Below are positions 6,264 to 14,226 of a DNA stretch of 33,927 bases, piece by piece. This stretch comes from a bacterium (GTDB lineage: Bacteria; 4484-113; JAFGCY01). The position numbers were made by a program, and so were the translations under genes. Below the pieces are notes generated by a model. That model saw only the letters and a list, made by a program, of their open reading frames with translations, did not search any database and had not been told where the DNA came from. Location of the stretch: the NCBI GenBank assembly GCA_016932385.1, contig JAFGCY010000109.1, positions 1-33,927 on the forward strand. The letters run 5' to 3'. Position 1 is the stretch's first letter, and every line of letters begins with the position of its first letter.

Positions 6264-7663
6264 AGGTTGGGGTTTTCCGGCAGCGGAAATTCCAGGTCGA
6301 GGATCTCGCCGGCCTGCTTGAGGAACGCGGCCTGGCGAGCTTGGACGGCGCGACGAATATTGTTTTGATGGCTGCCCGTCGTTTCCACCGCATTAACGCC
6401 GCGAACGTCGATCATCTTGGGATCGTTCAGGACGCCCTTGTTGAACAGCTCGTTGGCCACCTCGCGGTAGTATTCATTCAACACCCGGATCGCCTCGGCC
6501 AGTTTGAGTGCTTCCGGACTGCCTTCCTCCTGACGCTCCAGCATCGAATTGAGCAGCAGCAGTTGCAAGGAGAACATCGTCCGGTCGAAGGGCCGCGTCC
6601 GGCCGACCTTGTACAGGAAAAACATCAGATCGCCGACCTGCTCCTTGTCCTTGGGCCAGCTGAGATATTCGGGAGCGGCCTGGATGATCAGACTGATCGA
6701 GGCCGGATCGTAGTGGCCGAAGAAATTCCATTGGTCGATGTACTTGGGCTCGGTCTCGGTACCCAGCAGCTTGACGTTTTGGATGTCCGACGGCCAGGTC
6801 GGCAGCGGCGGCGGGTAGAAGAAAAAGCCCTCGGATTTGTCGTCGCCCGCCTTGATTTCGCGCATGACCAGGGCGAAATCGTCCGGCGAATGAAGCAGAT
6901 CCGTATAGCGTGCCGTCAGGGTGGCGTGATAGTAGTTGATAAAGAAGTTATCGGGGTAGTACTTCTCCGCTTTGGTCAGCAGGTCGTGAACGTCGTTCAT
7001 TCGTTCGGCGATCACGATGTCCTGGGCCAACTGCGAGCGCAGCCAGTCATGGCATTTGTGCGGCTCGGTCATGATGTGGACCTTCAGCAAGTAGAAACTG
7101 GCCTCGTCCGGCCACATCTCGATGGCTTGGTCCATCAGGGCCAGGGCCTCGGGTTCGGCGTCGTTGTATACGTCTTCACCGATCTGGCGCTTGCGCGGTT
7201 TCAGGTAGTACGCGTACGAGGCCACGTTCAGGGGATTCTCGGGCTGCTCGCGGATCGCGTCGATGAACAACTGCTCGATGTTCGGATTGACCAGGAAGAT
7301 GCTGGTGTCGATCTCCTCGGAAACCGCCGTGCGCTGGTCGCTGCCGCGCTTGCGCGTGGCCGGATCGTCGCTGGCCAGCATTTTCTGCGCTTCGAGGTAA
7401 CGGTCCTTAATCACGAAGTAGGCCGTTTCCACCAGGAACCAGGCTTGCTTTACCGATTCATGGACATCCTGGTAAGGACGCTCTTCAATCGGGATCGGAT
7501 ACTGGGAGCGGCCGAAGACTTCCGGCGCGATCTCCGTACCGGTGGTGGCTGCGGTGTTCTGTGTCTCGGCTCCTGTATCGGTGGTTTCGTCCGGGGCCGG
7601 GCAGCCGCCCAGTAAAAGCAGTGCAAACGCCAAGGCCATCAACATGGTCAGTCTGAGTTTCAT
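6257..7663 (-). CDS. Lipoprotein with TPR-like helical repeats
   Basis: 468 residues from ATG 7663. A GTG five codons upstream is possible, but the ATG gives a cleaner signal (MKLRLTML, then a hydrophobic core ending LLGGC), with the lipidated Cys at about residue 21. A Thr/Glu/Ala-rich linker follows. The body is helical with TPR-like segments such as EALALMDQAIEMWPDEASFYLL and HDLLTKAEKYYPDNFFINYYHA, and a later all-helical part. No enzyme motif is seen. TPR lipoproteins usually act as scaffolds at the outer face of a membrane. The stop codon overlaps the start of rlmN, but a functional link to rRNA methylation is not implied. GGA 7 nt upstream is a weak ribosome binding site. Confidence 0.75.
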   Translation of the reverse strand: MKLRLTMLMALAFALLLLGGCPAPDETTDTGAETQNTAATTGTEIAPEVFGRSQYPIPIEERPYQDVHESVKQAWFLVETAYFVIKDRYLEAQKMLASDDPATRKRGSDQRTAVSEEIDTSIFLVNPNIEQLFIDAIREQPENPLNVASYAYYLKPRKRQIGEDVYNDAEPEALALMDQAIEMWPDEASFYLLKVHIMTEPHKCHDWLRSQLAQDIVIAERMNDVHDLLTKAEKYYPDNFFINYYHATLTARYTDLLHSPDDFALVMREIKAGDDKSEGFFFYPPPLPTWPSDIQNVKLLGTETEPKYIDQWNFFGHYDPASISLIIQAAPEYLSWPKDKEQVGDLMFFLYKVGRTRPFDRTMFSLQLLLLNSMLERQEEGSPEALKLAEAIRVLNEYYREVANELFNKGVLNDPKMIDVRGVNAVETTGSHQNNIRRAVQARQAAFLKQAGEILDLEFPLPENPNLW

Positions 7664-7717
7664 TTTGTTATCCGCCACATGGATTCAAGCCCGTAAGTAT
7701 AGCCGGTGCGGGCTGAT

Positions 7718-8740
7718 TTAACGACGGGCCGGCGGTAAGGAGCGTTCGAAGTACCGCCACCAGTTGGCGCCCATGAAGCCGGCGACCTCCCCCGCAGTCC
7801 AGCCGGCGCGGTCCAGTCCGTCGGCCAGCCGCGCCAGGTCGGTGATGCGGTCGATGCCCAGCGGCGTGTTTTCCGGCGTTAGCCCGCCGTCCAGGTCGGC
7901 GCCGATCCCGACGTGCTCCTTGCCGGTAATCTGCGCGAAATGCTCCGCGTGCCGGATGACCTGGCTGACCGGCGGCAGCGGGTGGCCGCGCTTCCAGCCG
8001 CGCAAGACCAGTGGCGCCAGCAGGTTCAACCCGATCACGCCCCCGCGCCGCGCGATCGCTTGGGCCTGGTCGTCGCGCAGGTTGCGTTCGATCTGGCAGA
8101 TGGCCTGGGCGTTGGTGTGGCCGGAGCAGACGGGTCCGCGGTACAGTTCCAGCGCTTCCTCGATCCCCAGTTCGCTCAGGTGCGAAAGGTCGAGCACCAT
8201 CCCCAGCTCATCCATCACGGACAAGAGCTCGCGGCCCGCGGCCTTCAGGCCGCGCTGGTCGGCGAAGCAACCGCTGGCGAAGTGGTTGACGCCGTTCCAG
8301 GTCAGGCTGGCCATGCGCACGCCGCGCTCGAACCAGGTGCGCATCTCACCCGCGTTGTCCAGCAGGTCGCACCCCTCGATCAATAAAATGATGCCGATCG
8401 GATAACCGCGCCGGCCCTCGACTTCGACAATATCCGCCTGGGCCAGCCGCGCCAGGTCGGACTGGTCGCGGATCAGCCACAGTTCCCGCTCATATTGCTC
8501 GAACCACTCCAGGTACATCTCGTATTCGCAGTGCAGCTTGTAACGGCGCGTGAACTCCTGCTGGCGCGGCTCGGTGAACAGCGTGGAGCAGATCAGCCTC
8601 ACCCCGGCGGCTTGCAGCCAGGGCAGGGTGATCATGCAGACCACCTCGCCGGGATCGACCAGGCCGCGGTTGTATTCCAGGCAGTGGAAGGCCAGGTCCT
8701 GGTGTGTGTCGACGATGAACGGCTGTGGCGGCAGAGCCAT
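7718..8740 (-). CDS. Membrane dipeptidase-like metallohydrolase (peptidase family M19)
   Basis: 340 residues. Family M19 enzymes cleave dipeptides, often with D-residues, in a TIM barrel with two zinc ions. Visible ligands are HxD at H13/D15 (VDTHQDLAFH), the bridging E122 (LLIEGCD), H187 (DLSHLS), H208 (SGHTN) and D282 in GIGADLDGG. There is no signal peptide, so it is probably cytoplasmic and could recycle cell-wall or other dipeptides. The ATG at 8740 lacks a Shine-Dalgarno site, but a TACAAT hexamer ends 8 nt upstream, suggesting a leaderless mRNA. The motif SGHTN differs slightly from the common SHSN form, so the exact substrate is open. Confidence 0.9.
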   Translation of the reverse strand: MALPPQPFIVDTHQDLAFHCLEYNRGLVDPGEVVCMITLPWLQAAGVRLICSTLFTEPRQQEFTRRYKLHCEYEMYLEWFEQYERELWLIRDQSDLARLAQADIVEVEGRRGYPIGIILLIEGCDLLDNAGEMRTWFERGVRMASLTWNGVNHFASGCFADQRGLKAAGRELLSVMDELGMVLDLSHLSELGIEEALELYRGPVCSGHTNAQAICQIERNLRDDQAQAIARRGGVIGLNLLAPLVLRGWKRGHPLPPVSQVIRHAEHFAQITGKEHVGIGADLDGGLTPENTPLGIDRITDLARLADGLDRAGWTAGEVAGFMGANWWRYFERSLPPARR

Positions 8741-8748
8741 CAGCGCGG

Positions 8749-8754
8749 ATTGTA
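8749..8754 (-). promoter_or_regulatory. -10 box of the M19 gene (leaderless type)
   Basis: TACAAT on the minus strand (8754-8749) lies 8 nt before the ATG at 8740. No convincing -35 box is seen. The position matches the other SD-less genes in this window. Confidence 0.4.
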
Positions 8755-8806
8755 GCAGGCCGGTGGGGGAATTGGGCGTAAGACCGCCGCGGATCCGGGC
8801 GTAGCC

Positions 8807-8844
8807 CTCACAGAACCAGGGGCCGAAGCCCCCGGCTCTGTGAG
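8807..8844 (-). terminator. 17-bp stem-loop at the 3' end of the multidomain lipoprotein gene
   Basis: CTCACAGA at 8807-8814 pairs with TCTGTGAG at 8837-8844, and the stem continues to a CGAA loop at 8824-8827. On the plus strand there are two A.C mismatches (8815/8836 and 8818/8833). On the minus-strand RNA these become U.G pairs, so the hairpin is fully paired only in the transcript of the gene ending at 8864. There is no T tract, so it could be a Rho-assisted terminator or an mRNA 3' stabiliser. Confidence 0.5.
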
Positions 8845-8863
8845 AGCTAGCCAGTTCAAGGTG

Positions 8864-10372
8864 CTACTCGGGATCGCCGGTGGAATCCACCGGTGTCCCC
8901 AGGAAATCATGCCGGTCGGGCCGGTTCGTGCCGTTGACGACGATCTCCGCCAGCTCCGGTACGAAGTCCCAGCCGTCCAGAACCGGCGTCAGGATGTAGA
9001 TGCCCGTGGGCAGGTCCTCCAGCAGGTAGCAGCCGTGCTCGTCGGTTTCCGCGGTGTAGACCGTAGCCGGATCACCGACCAGTTGGGCGGCCATGGTCAC
9101 GCCGGCCAGCGGGACGATCTCCGGCGTTGCGGAATCGTCGCTGAAGGTGAAGGCGAAACCGCCGACGCGATGGAACGACCACTCCAGCATCGCGTTGAAG
9201 TGGATCTCCTCGATCCGCTGTTCGGTCAGATCGACCAGGTGGTACGCCGGCGCGAACACCAGGTCCTCATGCTGGGCCGCCACGATGTACTGGCCCGGCG
9301 GCAGGTCGCCGAAGTAGAAACTGCCGTCCTCGTTGGTCCGGCGCACCAACAGCTCGCCGCCGCCGACCAGGCCGACGCGGATACCCGGCACGGGCTCGCC
9401 GCCGACCGTCGTGATCTCGCCGTGGATCACGCACGGATCGTCGCCGCCGCCGGCGAATCCGGAGTCGATGTTGCTCCAGGTGCTTTCGCCCGCGGCGTTC
9501 ACGCTGCGCACGCGGTAATAGCAGAGCAGGTAGTCCGGCATCGGCGCGTCCACATAATGCGTCTCCGTTGTCGTATCGATCAGGTGCCATTCCGTGTGCG
9601 GGCCCCAGGCCGCGCGGCGGAAGATCTCGTACTTAGTGGCCGCGTTGCCGCCGATCCAATCCAGTCCGATCTTCTCGGCAAGTTGGCCGTCGGTGGCGAC
9701 TAGGTGGTGCGGCACGCCGGGATGCGTGCCGGGATCGGCTGCACCGGTGATGACGATGCTGCGGCTGTGCACCGCCGAGTTGCCCGGCGGCAGCACGATC
9801 ATGAAGTACATGTTGCCCAGATGCGTCACCAGCTGGTTGTCGATCTCATAGAGGTCCAGTTCGCACTCGGGGAGACTCACCGGGCCGAACCAGCGCCAGT
9901 TGGCGTCGGTGTAGTCGGCGATGCCGACGAAATAGCCTTCGCCCAGGCCGCCCGGAATACACTCGATATTCAGGGACAGGGGGCGCTGGCCGCTCAGTCC
10001 GCTGATGCGGTACATCGCGTAGGACAGCACGTTGGGCGCTTCCAGGTCACCGCCCGGATCGTAGTCCGGGTAGTTCTCCAGCACGACCGTGTTGCCGTCG
10101 ACATAGCCGCCATCCATCTGAATGTAGTCTTTGCCGAGGACGCCCGTGAAGTCATACTCCGTCGAGTCCGACACGTCGCGTTCGGCGTCCGTGTCCTGCG
10201 GAATCTCCGGCAGTTCGTTCCAGCTGCTGTTGGTCTCGTCCGCCAGCGCAGCCAAGACCGGATCGGTGGCCAGGGCGCTGTCGGAGACCAACGTTCCGCC
10301 GCCGCCGCATGATCCACCGACCATCACGATGAAAAGGATGCCAAGCAGACACAGTATCGTACGATTACCCAT
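8864..10372 (-). CDS. Multidomain lipoprotein: unknown N-terminal domain, fibronectin-III-like domain, two carboxypeptidase-regulatory-like domains
   Basis: 502 residues. The signal ends in VGGSC with the lipidated Cys22 and a GGGG tail. Residues about 130-210 hold a beta-rich domain with YFVGIADY and WRWFGP that recurs in the lipoprotein starting at 33110. A fibronectin-III-like domain follows at about 222-312 (KYEIFRRA, YYRVRSVNAAGES). Two Ig-like carboxypeptidase regulatory domains then appear: VIHGEIT...PPGQYIV near 318-380 and PLAGVTM...PTGIYIL near 418-470. The protein is probably displayed at the cell surface; no enzyme is visible. AGGAGG lies 10 nt before ATG 10372. A conserved stem-loop follows the stop. 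Confidence 0.8.
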   Translation of the reverse strand: MGNRTILCLLGILFIVMVGGSCGGGGTLVSDSALATDPVLAALADETNSSWNELPEIPQDTDAERDVSDSTEYDFTGVLGKDYIQMDGGYVDGNTVVLENYPDYDPGGDLEAPNVLSYAMYRISGLSGQRPLSLNIECIPGGLGEGYFVGIADYTDANWRWFGPVSLPECELDLYEIDNQLVTHLGNMYFMIVLPPGNSAVHSRSIVITGAADPGTHPGVPHHLVATDGQLAEKIGLDWIGGNAATKYEIFRRAAWGPHTEWHLIDTTTETHYVDAPMPDYLLCYYRVRSVNAAGESTWSNIDSGFAGGGDDPCVIHGEITTVGGEPVPGIRVGLVGGGELLVRRTNEDGSFYFGDLPPGQYIVAAQHEDLVFAPAYHLVDLTEQRIEEIHFNAMLEWSFHRVGGFAFTFSDDSATPEIVPLAGVTMAAQLVGDPATVYTAETDEHGCYLLEDLPTGIYILTPVLDGWDFVPELAEIVVNGTNRPDRHDFLGTPVDSTGDPE

Positions 10373-10669
10373 CGTAGAATTTCCTCCTGGGTGGGATTAC
10401 CCTAGCGCTCACAGATGGCCGTAAGAGGCTGCGGGATTAGTGAAAGTTTCACTATTTAGCGGAGTCGATTATTAAAGGCAGGTTACCGCCGGCCCCGATA
10501 GCGGCGGACAGGCGAATGGAAATTAAGGTGTGAGTTCCACAGGCGCCGAAGCCGGAAATCGTCTTGAACAAACTCAATTGAGACTATGTCGCATTTAGAA
10601 GTTTCGCCCCCGATCTCGGGTATTAAGGCGGACCAAACAAACTACTTAGAAGGATAGGGAACTCACGTG
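10373..10669. promoter_or_regulatory. Divergent intergenic region with two palindromes
   Basis: This 297-bp gap separates the divergent starts at 10372 and 10670 and must hold promoters for both. It contains a perfect 17-bp palindrome at 10438-10454 and a 10-bp palindrome CTCAATTGAG at 10573-10582. TTGAAC at 10564-10569 followed by TATGTC at 10585-10590 is a poor promoter match (15-nt spacer). No convincing -35/-10 pair stands out for either gene. Confidence 0.5.
10438..10454. promoter_or_regulatory. 17-bp operator-like palindrome
   Basis: TAGTGAAA and TTTCACTA are perfect 8-bp arms around a central G. The symmetry and size fit a binding site for a dimeric transcription factor. Read on the minus strand it overlaps TAAATA, a possible -10 box for the lipoprotein gene at 10372. 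No regulator gene is adjacent. Confidence 0.5.
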
Positions 10670-11485
10670 ATGAAACTGAACATTTCTCTCATGACGTTGG
10701 TGGTTACGGCGGCGTTGTTCGTGTACGGCACGGCGCTGGCCTGTGAGACCTGCGGTTGCCAGGACAAGACCGAGCCGGCCAAGGCCGCCTGCGAGAACTG
10801 TCCCAACGCGGACGACTGCGCTTGTAAGGACGGCGAGTCCCAGGCCGGGTGCGCGGACTGCCCGATGGCCGGTGCCTGTGCCGATTGCCCGATGGCCGCC
10901 GCTGAGGGCTGCTCGATTGCCAATGGCGAGTACCGTGCCGCGGAAAATCTGCCCGACTGGCACATCAAGTCGCCGGCTGATCTCAAGGTCAGCATGGCGC
11001 AGATCGAGGCTTTCGACCTAGCCTATCTGCCTGGTCGTTACAGCGATGATATGCAGGCTCAGTATGACGAACTGATGAATGCCGCCGGTGCGCAGGGTCT
11101 GGTCAACGAGACCACGCATGTGGGCGCTTATCTGCCCGGCGTGCAGTACACCGAGCCGACGGAGGAGTCCGTGATCAATCCGGCGATCTGGGTGGTCGAC
11201 GGTACCGAGGTCGAGGCCCCGGTGATGGTCGAGACGATCCCGGGCGGCAATTACATGGTCGTGCAGCACTGGGGCGATTACAACACGGTCGGTGCTACGT
11301 ATATGCGGACGATCGAGTGGGCCGCGAAGAGCAACATCACCTTCGGCGACGGCCCGTCCTTCGTGCTGAATACACCCCACGCCGCTGATGCCCCGATGGA
11401 GACCTGGCTGACCGAGATCTACCTGCCGTTCAACCACGGCGCTTCCGCCACGGCGGACGCCGGGCATGACGACAACATGGGTTAA
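10670..11485 (+). CDS. Secreted protein: 12-Cys N-terminal region fused to a GyrI-like ligand-binding domain
   Basis: 271 residues from ATG 10670 (GTG 10667 directly before it is an alternative), with GGGA 9 nt upstream. A signal peptide ends in TALA just before the first Cys, a good signal peptidase I site. The mature N-terminus carries 12 Cys within about 57 residues, mostly as CxxC or CxC (CETCGC, CENC, CAC, CADCPM twice), which suggests metal or cluster binding or multiple disulphides. The C-terminal 160 residues match the GyrI-like/AraC effector-binding fold: MVVQHWGDYNTVG, then TFGDGPSFVLN and the end motif ETWLTEIYLPF with the conserved Glu. GyrI-like domains are usually cytoplasmic, binding small hydrophobic ligands or gyrase. 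An exported Cys-rich version is unusual. A strong terminator follows. Confidence 0.8.
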   Translation: MKLNISLMTLVVTAALFVYGTALACETCGCQDKTEPAKAACENCPNADDCACKDGESQAGCADCPMAGACADCPMAAAEGCSIANGEYRAAENLPDWHIKSPADLKVSMAQIEAFDLAYLPGRYSDDMQAQYDELMNAAGAQGLVNETTHVGAYLPGVQYTEPTEESVINPAIWVVDGTEVEAPVMVETIPGGNYMVVQHWGDYNTVGATYMRTIEWAAKSNITFGDGPSFVLNTPHAADAPMETWLTEIYLPFNHGASATADAGHDDNMG

Positions 11486-11527
11486 GCCAAGTGCGGCTGC
11501 AAGGCCGGTATAAATCAGATGAAGATT

Positions 11528-11554
11528 CGGGCTGCTTCGGCGGCCCGTTTTTTT
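11528..11554 (+). terminator. Intrinsic terminator of the GyrI-like gene
   Basis: An 8-bp stem CGGGCTGC/GCGGCCCG (11528-11535 with 11540-11547, one T.G pair) is capped by a TTCG tetraloop and followed by seven T residues (11548-11554). Confidence 0.9.
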
Positions 11555-11580
11555 GCACCCAACTTACCCCTGGATAGAAT

Positions 11581-11611
11581 GAGGGGCGAAGCCTGGCTCC
11601 GCCCCTCGTTT
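11581..11611 (+). terminator. Second stem-loop between convergent genes
   Basis: GAGGGGCG 11581-11588 pairs with CGCCCCTC 11600-11607 and is followed by GTTTT. It is a weaker backup terminator for the plus strand and may also slow minus-strand transcription from 11653. Right after it, the pentamer GCTTA occurs four times between 11615 and 11639. Confidence 0.5.
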
Positions 11612-11652
11612 TCTCGCTTAGGCTTAAGCTTAACGCTTACGCTCTTTCCCGG

Positions 11653-13635
11653 CTACAGACTCGCTTTGCTGAGGTCGGCGTAGCTGTTCATGATCGCGCC
11701 CCATTCCATCAGCTGCTTGCGGCGGGCGGCGGCATCCTCGTTTAAGCCCAACGGGCGGCCGCGGCCGTCCAGCACCAGGCCGACCACGCCGCCGTTCATC
11801 CGCCTGGTCAGCGGCTTGCCGTTACCGTCGCCGACGTTGAAGGCGCGCGTCGGGTTGGCCTCGACCATCGCCTCCTCGCCGACCTTCAGGTTCGGGAATA
11901 GCTTCAGCTCGCCGTACTTCAGCGTGCCGCTTTCGGTCTTGCCGTCCGGGAAAGTGATGTTGTACTCGCAGACCGGGTCGCCGAAGCGGCGCGCCTGGCC
12001 GGCCGGCGCCAGCACACTGCCCAGGTAGATCATGCAGTCGCGGTCGAAGACCTGCTCGGCGGCGTCGGCATCGACCTGCGCCAGCACGCCCAGATGCGGC
12101 ATCATGAAGATCGAGTCCACCCCCAGCGCGGTGAAGCCCTCGGGCAGGAAGGCGTCGATCAGCATGTGCATGCTCTGGTTGCGCCGCGGGGCGTGGCTCA
12201 GCACGCCGCCACTGCCGACCAACAGGTTGAGTTCCATCATCTTGATGAACGTGCCGCCGGAATCGTCCTCGGCGAAGGCTTCGTCAAGGCTCTTGACGCG
12301 CTGCACGCCCTTGAGGCCGGTGGCCAGCAGCTTGTGCTGTTCGAAGGCCAGGCGTAGCGCCTCGCGGGCCAGCGCTTGTTCGATTACCAGGCTGGCCAGC
12401 GACTGCGGGATCGTCGTCGGGCGGATCATCTTGTTTTTGATCTGGTCGCGCAGGAACTCCTCGTCCACGTCGAAGGGCACCCAGCGCATCACGTTTTCCC
12501 AGCCCGCCTCGGCCATCACGTTGCTGACCGAGTAGCTCATGCCCAGGTTGGCGGACACACTGCGGTTGAACAGGCGCTCGTCGTGGACATCGAAGCTGGA
12601 GAACACGTCCGTGGTGGCGCCGCCGATATCGACGCCGATCACGTTCATCTGGTTGACCTCGGCGATCGTCGCGATGATATATCCCATCGCCGCCGGGGTC
12701 GGCATCACCGGCGCGTCGACCCACTTGAGCAGTTTGTCGTAGCCCGGCGCCTGCGCCATCACGTGTTCCTCGAACAGGTCCTGGATCTTGGCCCGCGCCG
12801 GCGCGAGGTTCTCGTGCTCGAGCGTCGGGCGGATATTGGCGACCTCGGAATAGGCGACCTTGCTCTCGTAGCCGCCACCGGCGCTTCTGATCGGCTCGCC
12901 GTCCTTGTCGCGTTGGGACAGGGCGATCGTCACGGCCTCGCTGGCGTACTTATTGCCGGAGTAGATCAGCGGCAGCTGGTAGCTGTGGCCCAGGCGCGGC
13001 TTGGGATCCGCCGCGGCGATCAACTCGGCCATCTCGGCGACCTTCTTGTTCAGCGCGGCCTCGTCACTGTCGATACCGCCGGCCAAGAGGATCATGTCGG
13101 GGCGCAGCCGGCGGATGCGCTCGATGCGCTCGTGAGGCAGGCGTCCGTCGTTGATCGCCAGCACGTCCATTACGATCGCGCCGCCGCCCAGCGCCGCGCG
13201 CTCGGCACTCTCCGCCGTCATTGTCTTGACCAGGCCGGCCACCATCATCTGCAGGCCGCCACCGGCGGAACTGGTCGAGATGTAAATGTCCACGCCGTTT
13301 TCGCCCTGGGTCGGCGTGATAAACGGCAGCTTGGTCGGGTCGCGCTGGGGATCGTTGACCGCGTCCCAGTCGATGATCTGGCGGCCGCTGAGCTCTTCCA
13401 GTTCCTGCACGGCGTTCAAGACGCCCTTGGTCACGTCCTCGAACGGGGCTTCCACCGTCGTCGGGGCTTCGCCGCGGAAGGTCTGGCGATAGCCTTCCTG
13501 CTTGCGCTCGATCATGATCGCCTTGGTCGTGGTGGAACCGCAGTCCGTCGCCACGATCACATCCAGCTTGCGTCCGGCCACCGGTGACTTCTGCTTGTCG
13601 GCCTGGGCCGCCACGGCTTTCTCTTGCTTCGACAT
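11653..13635 (-). CDS. glmL: GlmL/MutL-family ASKHA ATPase-like protein (adenosylcobalamin mutase accessory protein)
   Basis: 660 residues, longer than the roughly 460 I recall for classical GlmL. The family has an actin/Hsp70-like ATPase fold and is found with adenosylcobalamin-dependent mutases such as glutamate mutase, where it is thought to act as a chaperone or reactivator. Visible nucleotide-binding signatures are DCGSTTTKA at 31-39 (phosphate 1), GVDIGGATTDVFS at 334-346 (phosphate 2) and LLVGSGGVLSH (adenosine-type Gly motif) in the C-terminal part. The N-terminal 22 residues are Lys/Ala-rich and probably disordered. The ATG at 13635 shares its A with the TAA of the upstream gene, so the two are coupled. 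No mutase subunit is present in this window, so its client is unknown. Confidence 0.85.
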   Translation of the reverse strand: MSKQEKAVAAQADKQKSPVAGRKLDVIVATDCGSTTTKAIMIERKQEGYRQTFRGEAPTTVEAPFEDVTKGVLNAVQELEELSGRQIIDWDAVNDPQRDPTKLPFITPTQGENGVDIYISTSSAGGGLQMMVAGLVKTMTAESAERAALGGGAIVMDVLAINDGRLPHERIERIRRLRPDMILLAGGIDSDEAALNKKVAEMAELIAAADPKPRLGHSYQLPLIYSGNKYASEAVTIALSQRDKDGEPIRSAGGGYESKVAYSEVANIRPTLEHENLAPARAKIQDLFEEHVMAQAPGYDKLLKWVDAPVMPTPAAMGYIIATIAEVNQMNVIGVDIGGATTDVFSSFDVHDERLFNRSVSANLGMSYSVSNVMAEAGWENVMRWVPFDVDEEFLRDQIKNKMIRPTTIPQSLASLVIEQALAREALRLAFEQHKLLATGLKGVQRVKSLDEAFAEDDSGGTFIKMMELNLLVGSGGVLSHAPRRNQSMHMLIDAFLPEGFTALGVDSIFMMPHLGVLAQVDADAAEQVFDRDCMIYLGSVLAPAGQARRFGDPVCEYNITFPDGKTESGTLKYGELKLFPNLKVGEEAMVEANPTRAFNVGDGNGKPLTRRMNGGVVGLVLDGRGRPLGLNEDAAARRKQLMEWGAIMNSYADLSKASL

Positions 13636-14138
13636 TAATCCTTGTCCTCTTTGTTCGCGGTTGTGTGGTTTGTTTCCTGCCTAGATGCAGCGCCTGGATC
13701 GGGTTCCTCCGCCTGACCCGTTTCAGGCAAACTCTTATTATAGTCGCTGGCCGCCAGCTCTTCGAGTTGCTGCACGAAATATTCGATGCTGTAACGCCGC
13801 TCCAGGGCGCGGGCGAGCTTGGGAAAATCGGCGGGGGGGATGTGCATGCCGAAGCGGTTGAGCACGGCGTTAAACATCGGGTGCGTCATGTCGAACAGCG
13901 GCTGGCTGAACACCATCAGTTGGCTGCCGATGAAGTTCAGGTTGCGGTGGCTTTCCACCCAGAGGATCGCCGCCGAGGTCATTTTCTTCTCGTGGATCCG
14001 CTCGGCCACCTTGCGCAGGATCGCCTTATCCTCGTCACTGAGGCTGTCTTCGTCGTACTTGTCGACCGCGAAGGCGTGGCGCCACCAGGCTCTCAGCCCG
14101 CGCGGCATTTCCTGATCTTGGTCCTTGTTGTCTGGCAT
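13635..14138 (-). CDS. Small helical protein coupled to the GlmL-type gene
   Basis: 167 residues from ATG 14138. The frame stays open upstream, but that stretch overlaps the divergent methyltransferase gene and is poor protein sequence. The core reads ILRKVAERIHEKKMTSAAILWVESHRNLNFIGSQ, interrupted here only by convenience of description, then a Phe/Pro-rich MVFSQPLFDM stretch and ALERRYSIEYFVQQLEELA, with an acidic, disordered tail. I do not recognise a named domain. The single-base TAATG overlap with the GlmL-type gene makes a joint function likely, for example a co-chaperone or adaptor; this is inference. There is no Shine-Dalgarno site; TAGAAT ends 7 nt before the ATG, suggesting a leaderless mRNA. 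Confidence 0.75.
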   Translation of the reverse strand: MPDNKDQDQEMPRGLRAWWRHAFAVDKYDEDSLSDEDKAILRKVAERIHEKKMTSAAILWVESHRNLNFIGSQLMVFSQPLFDMTHPMFNAVLNRFGMHIPPADFPKLARALERRYSIEYFVQQLEELAASDYNKSLPETGQAEEPDPGAASRQETNHTTANKEDKD

Positions 14139-14145
14139 CGGCTCT

Positions 14146-14151
14146 ATTCTA
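14146..14151 (-). promoter_or_regulatory. -10 box of the GlmL operon (leaderless type)
   Basis: TAGAAT on the minus strand (14151-14146) lies 7 nt before the ATG at 14138, in an 88-bp divergent spacer. No clear -35 box is seen. Confidence 0.4.
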
Positions 14152-14226
14152 ACGTAACCACGCACCCCGGCGGTTTTGCAGTACAATCGTAGCTGGGAAA
14201 GAGCGGAAGTCAGGAGGCAAAGCTGT

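Noticed and set aside
5283-6368. Long plus-strand frame over rlmN
   Set aside because: The minus strand encodes a complete RlmN with all catalytic residues.
12376-13587. 403-codon plus-strand frame over the GlmL gene
   Set aside because: His/Arg/Asp-rich shadow; GlmL is intact on the other strand.
14139-14226. Replication origin at the switch from mostly minus- to mostly plus-strand genes
   Set aside because: One orientation switch among about 30 genes, with exceptions, in an 88-bp promoter-sized gap without an AT-rich tract or DnaA-box cluster.
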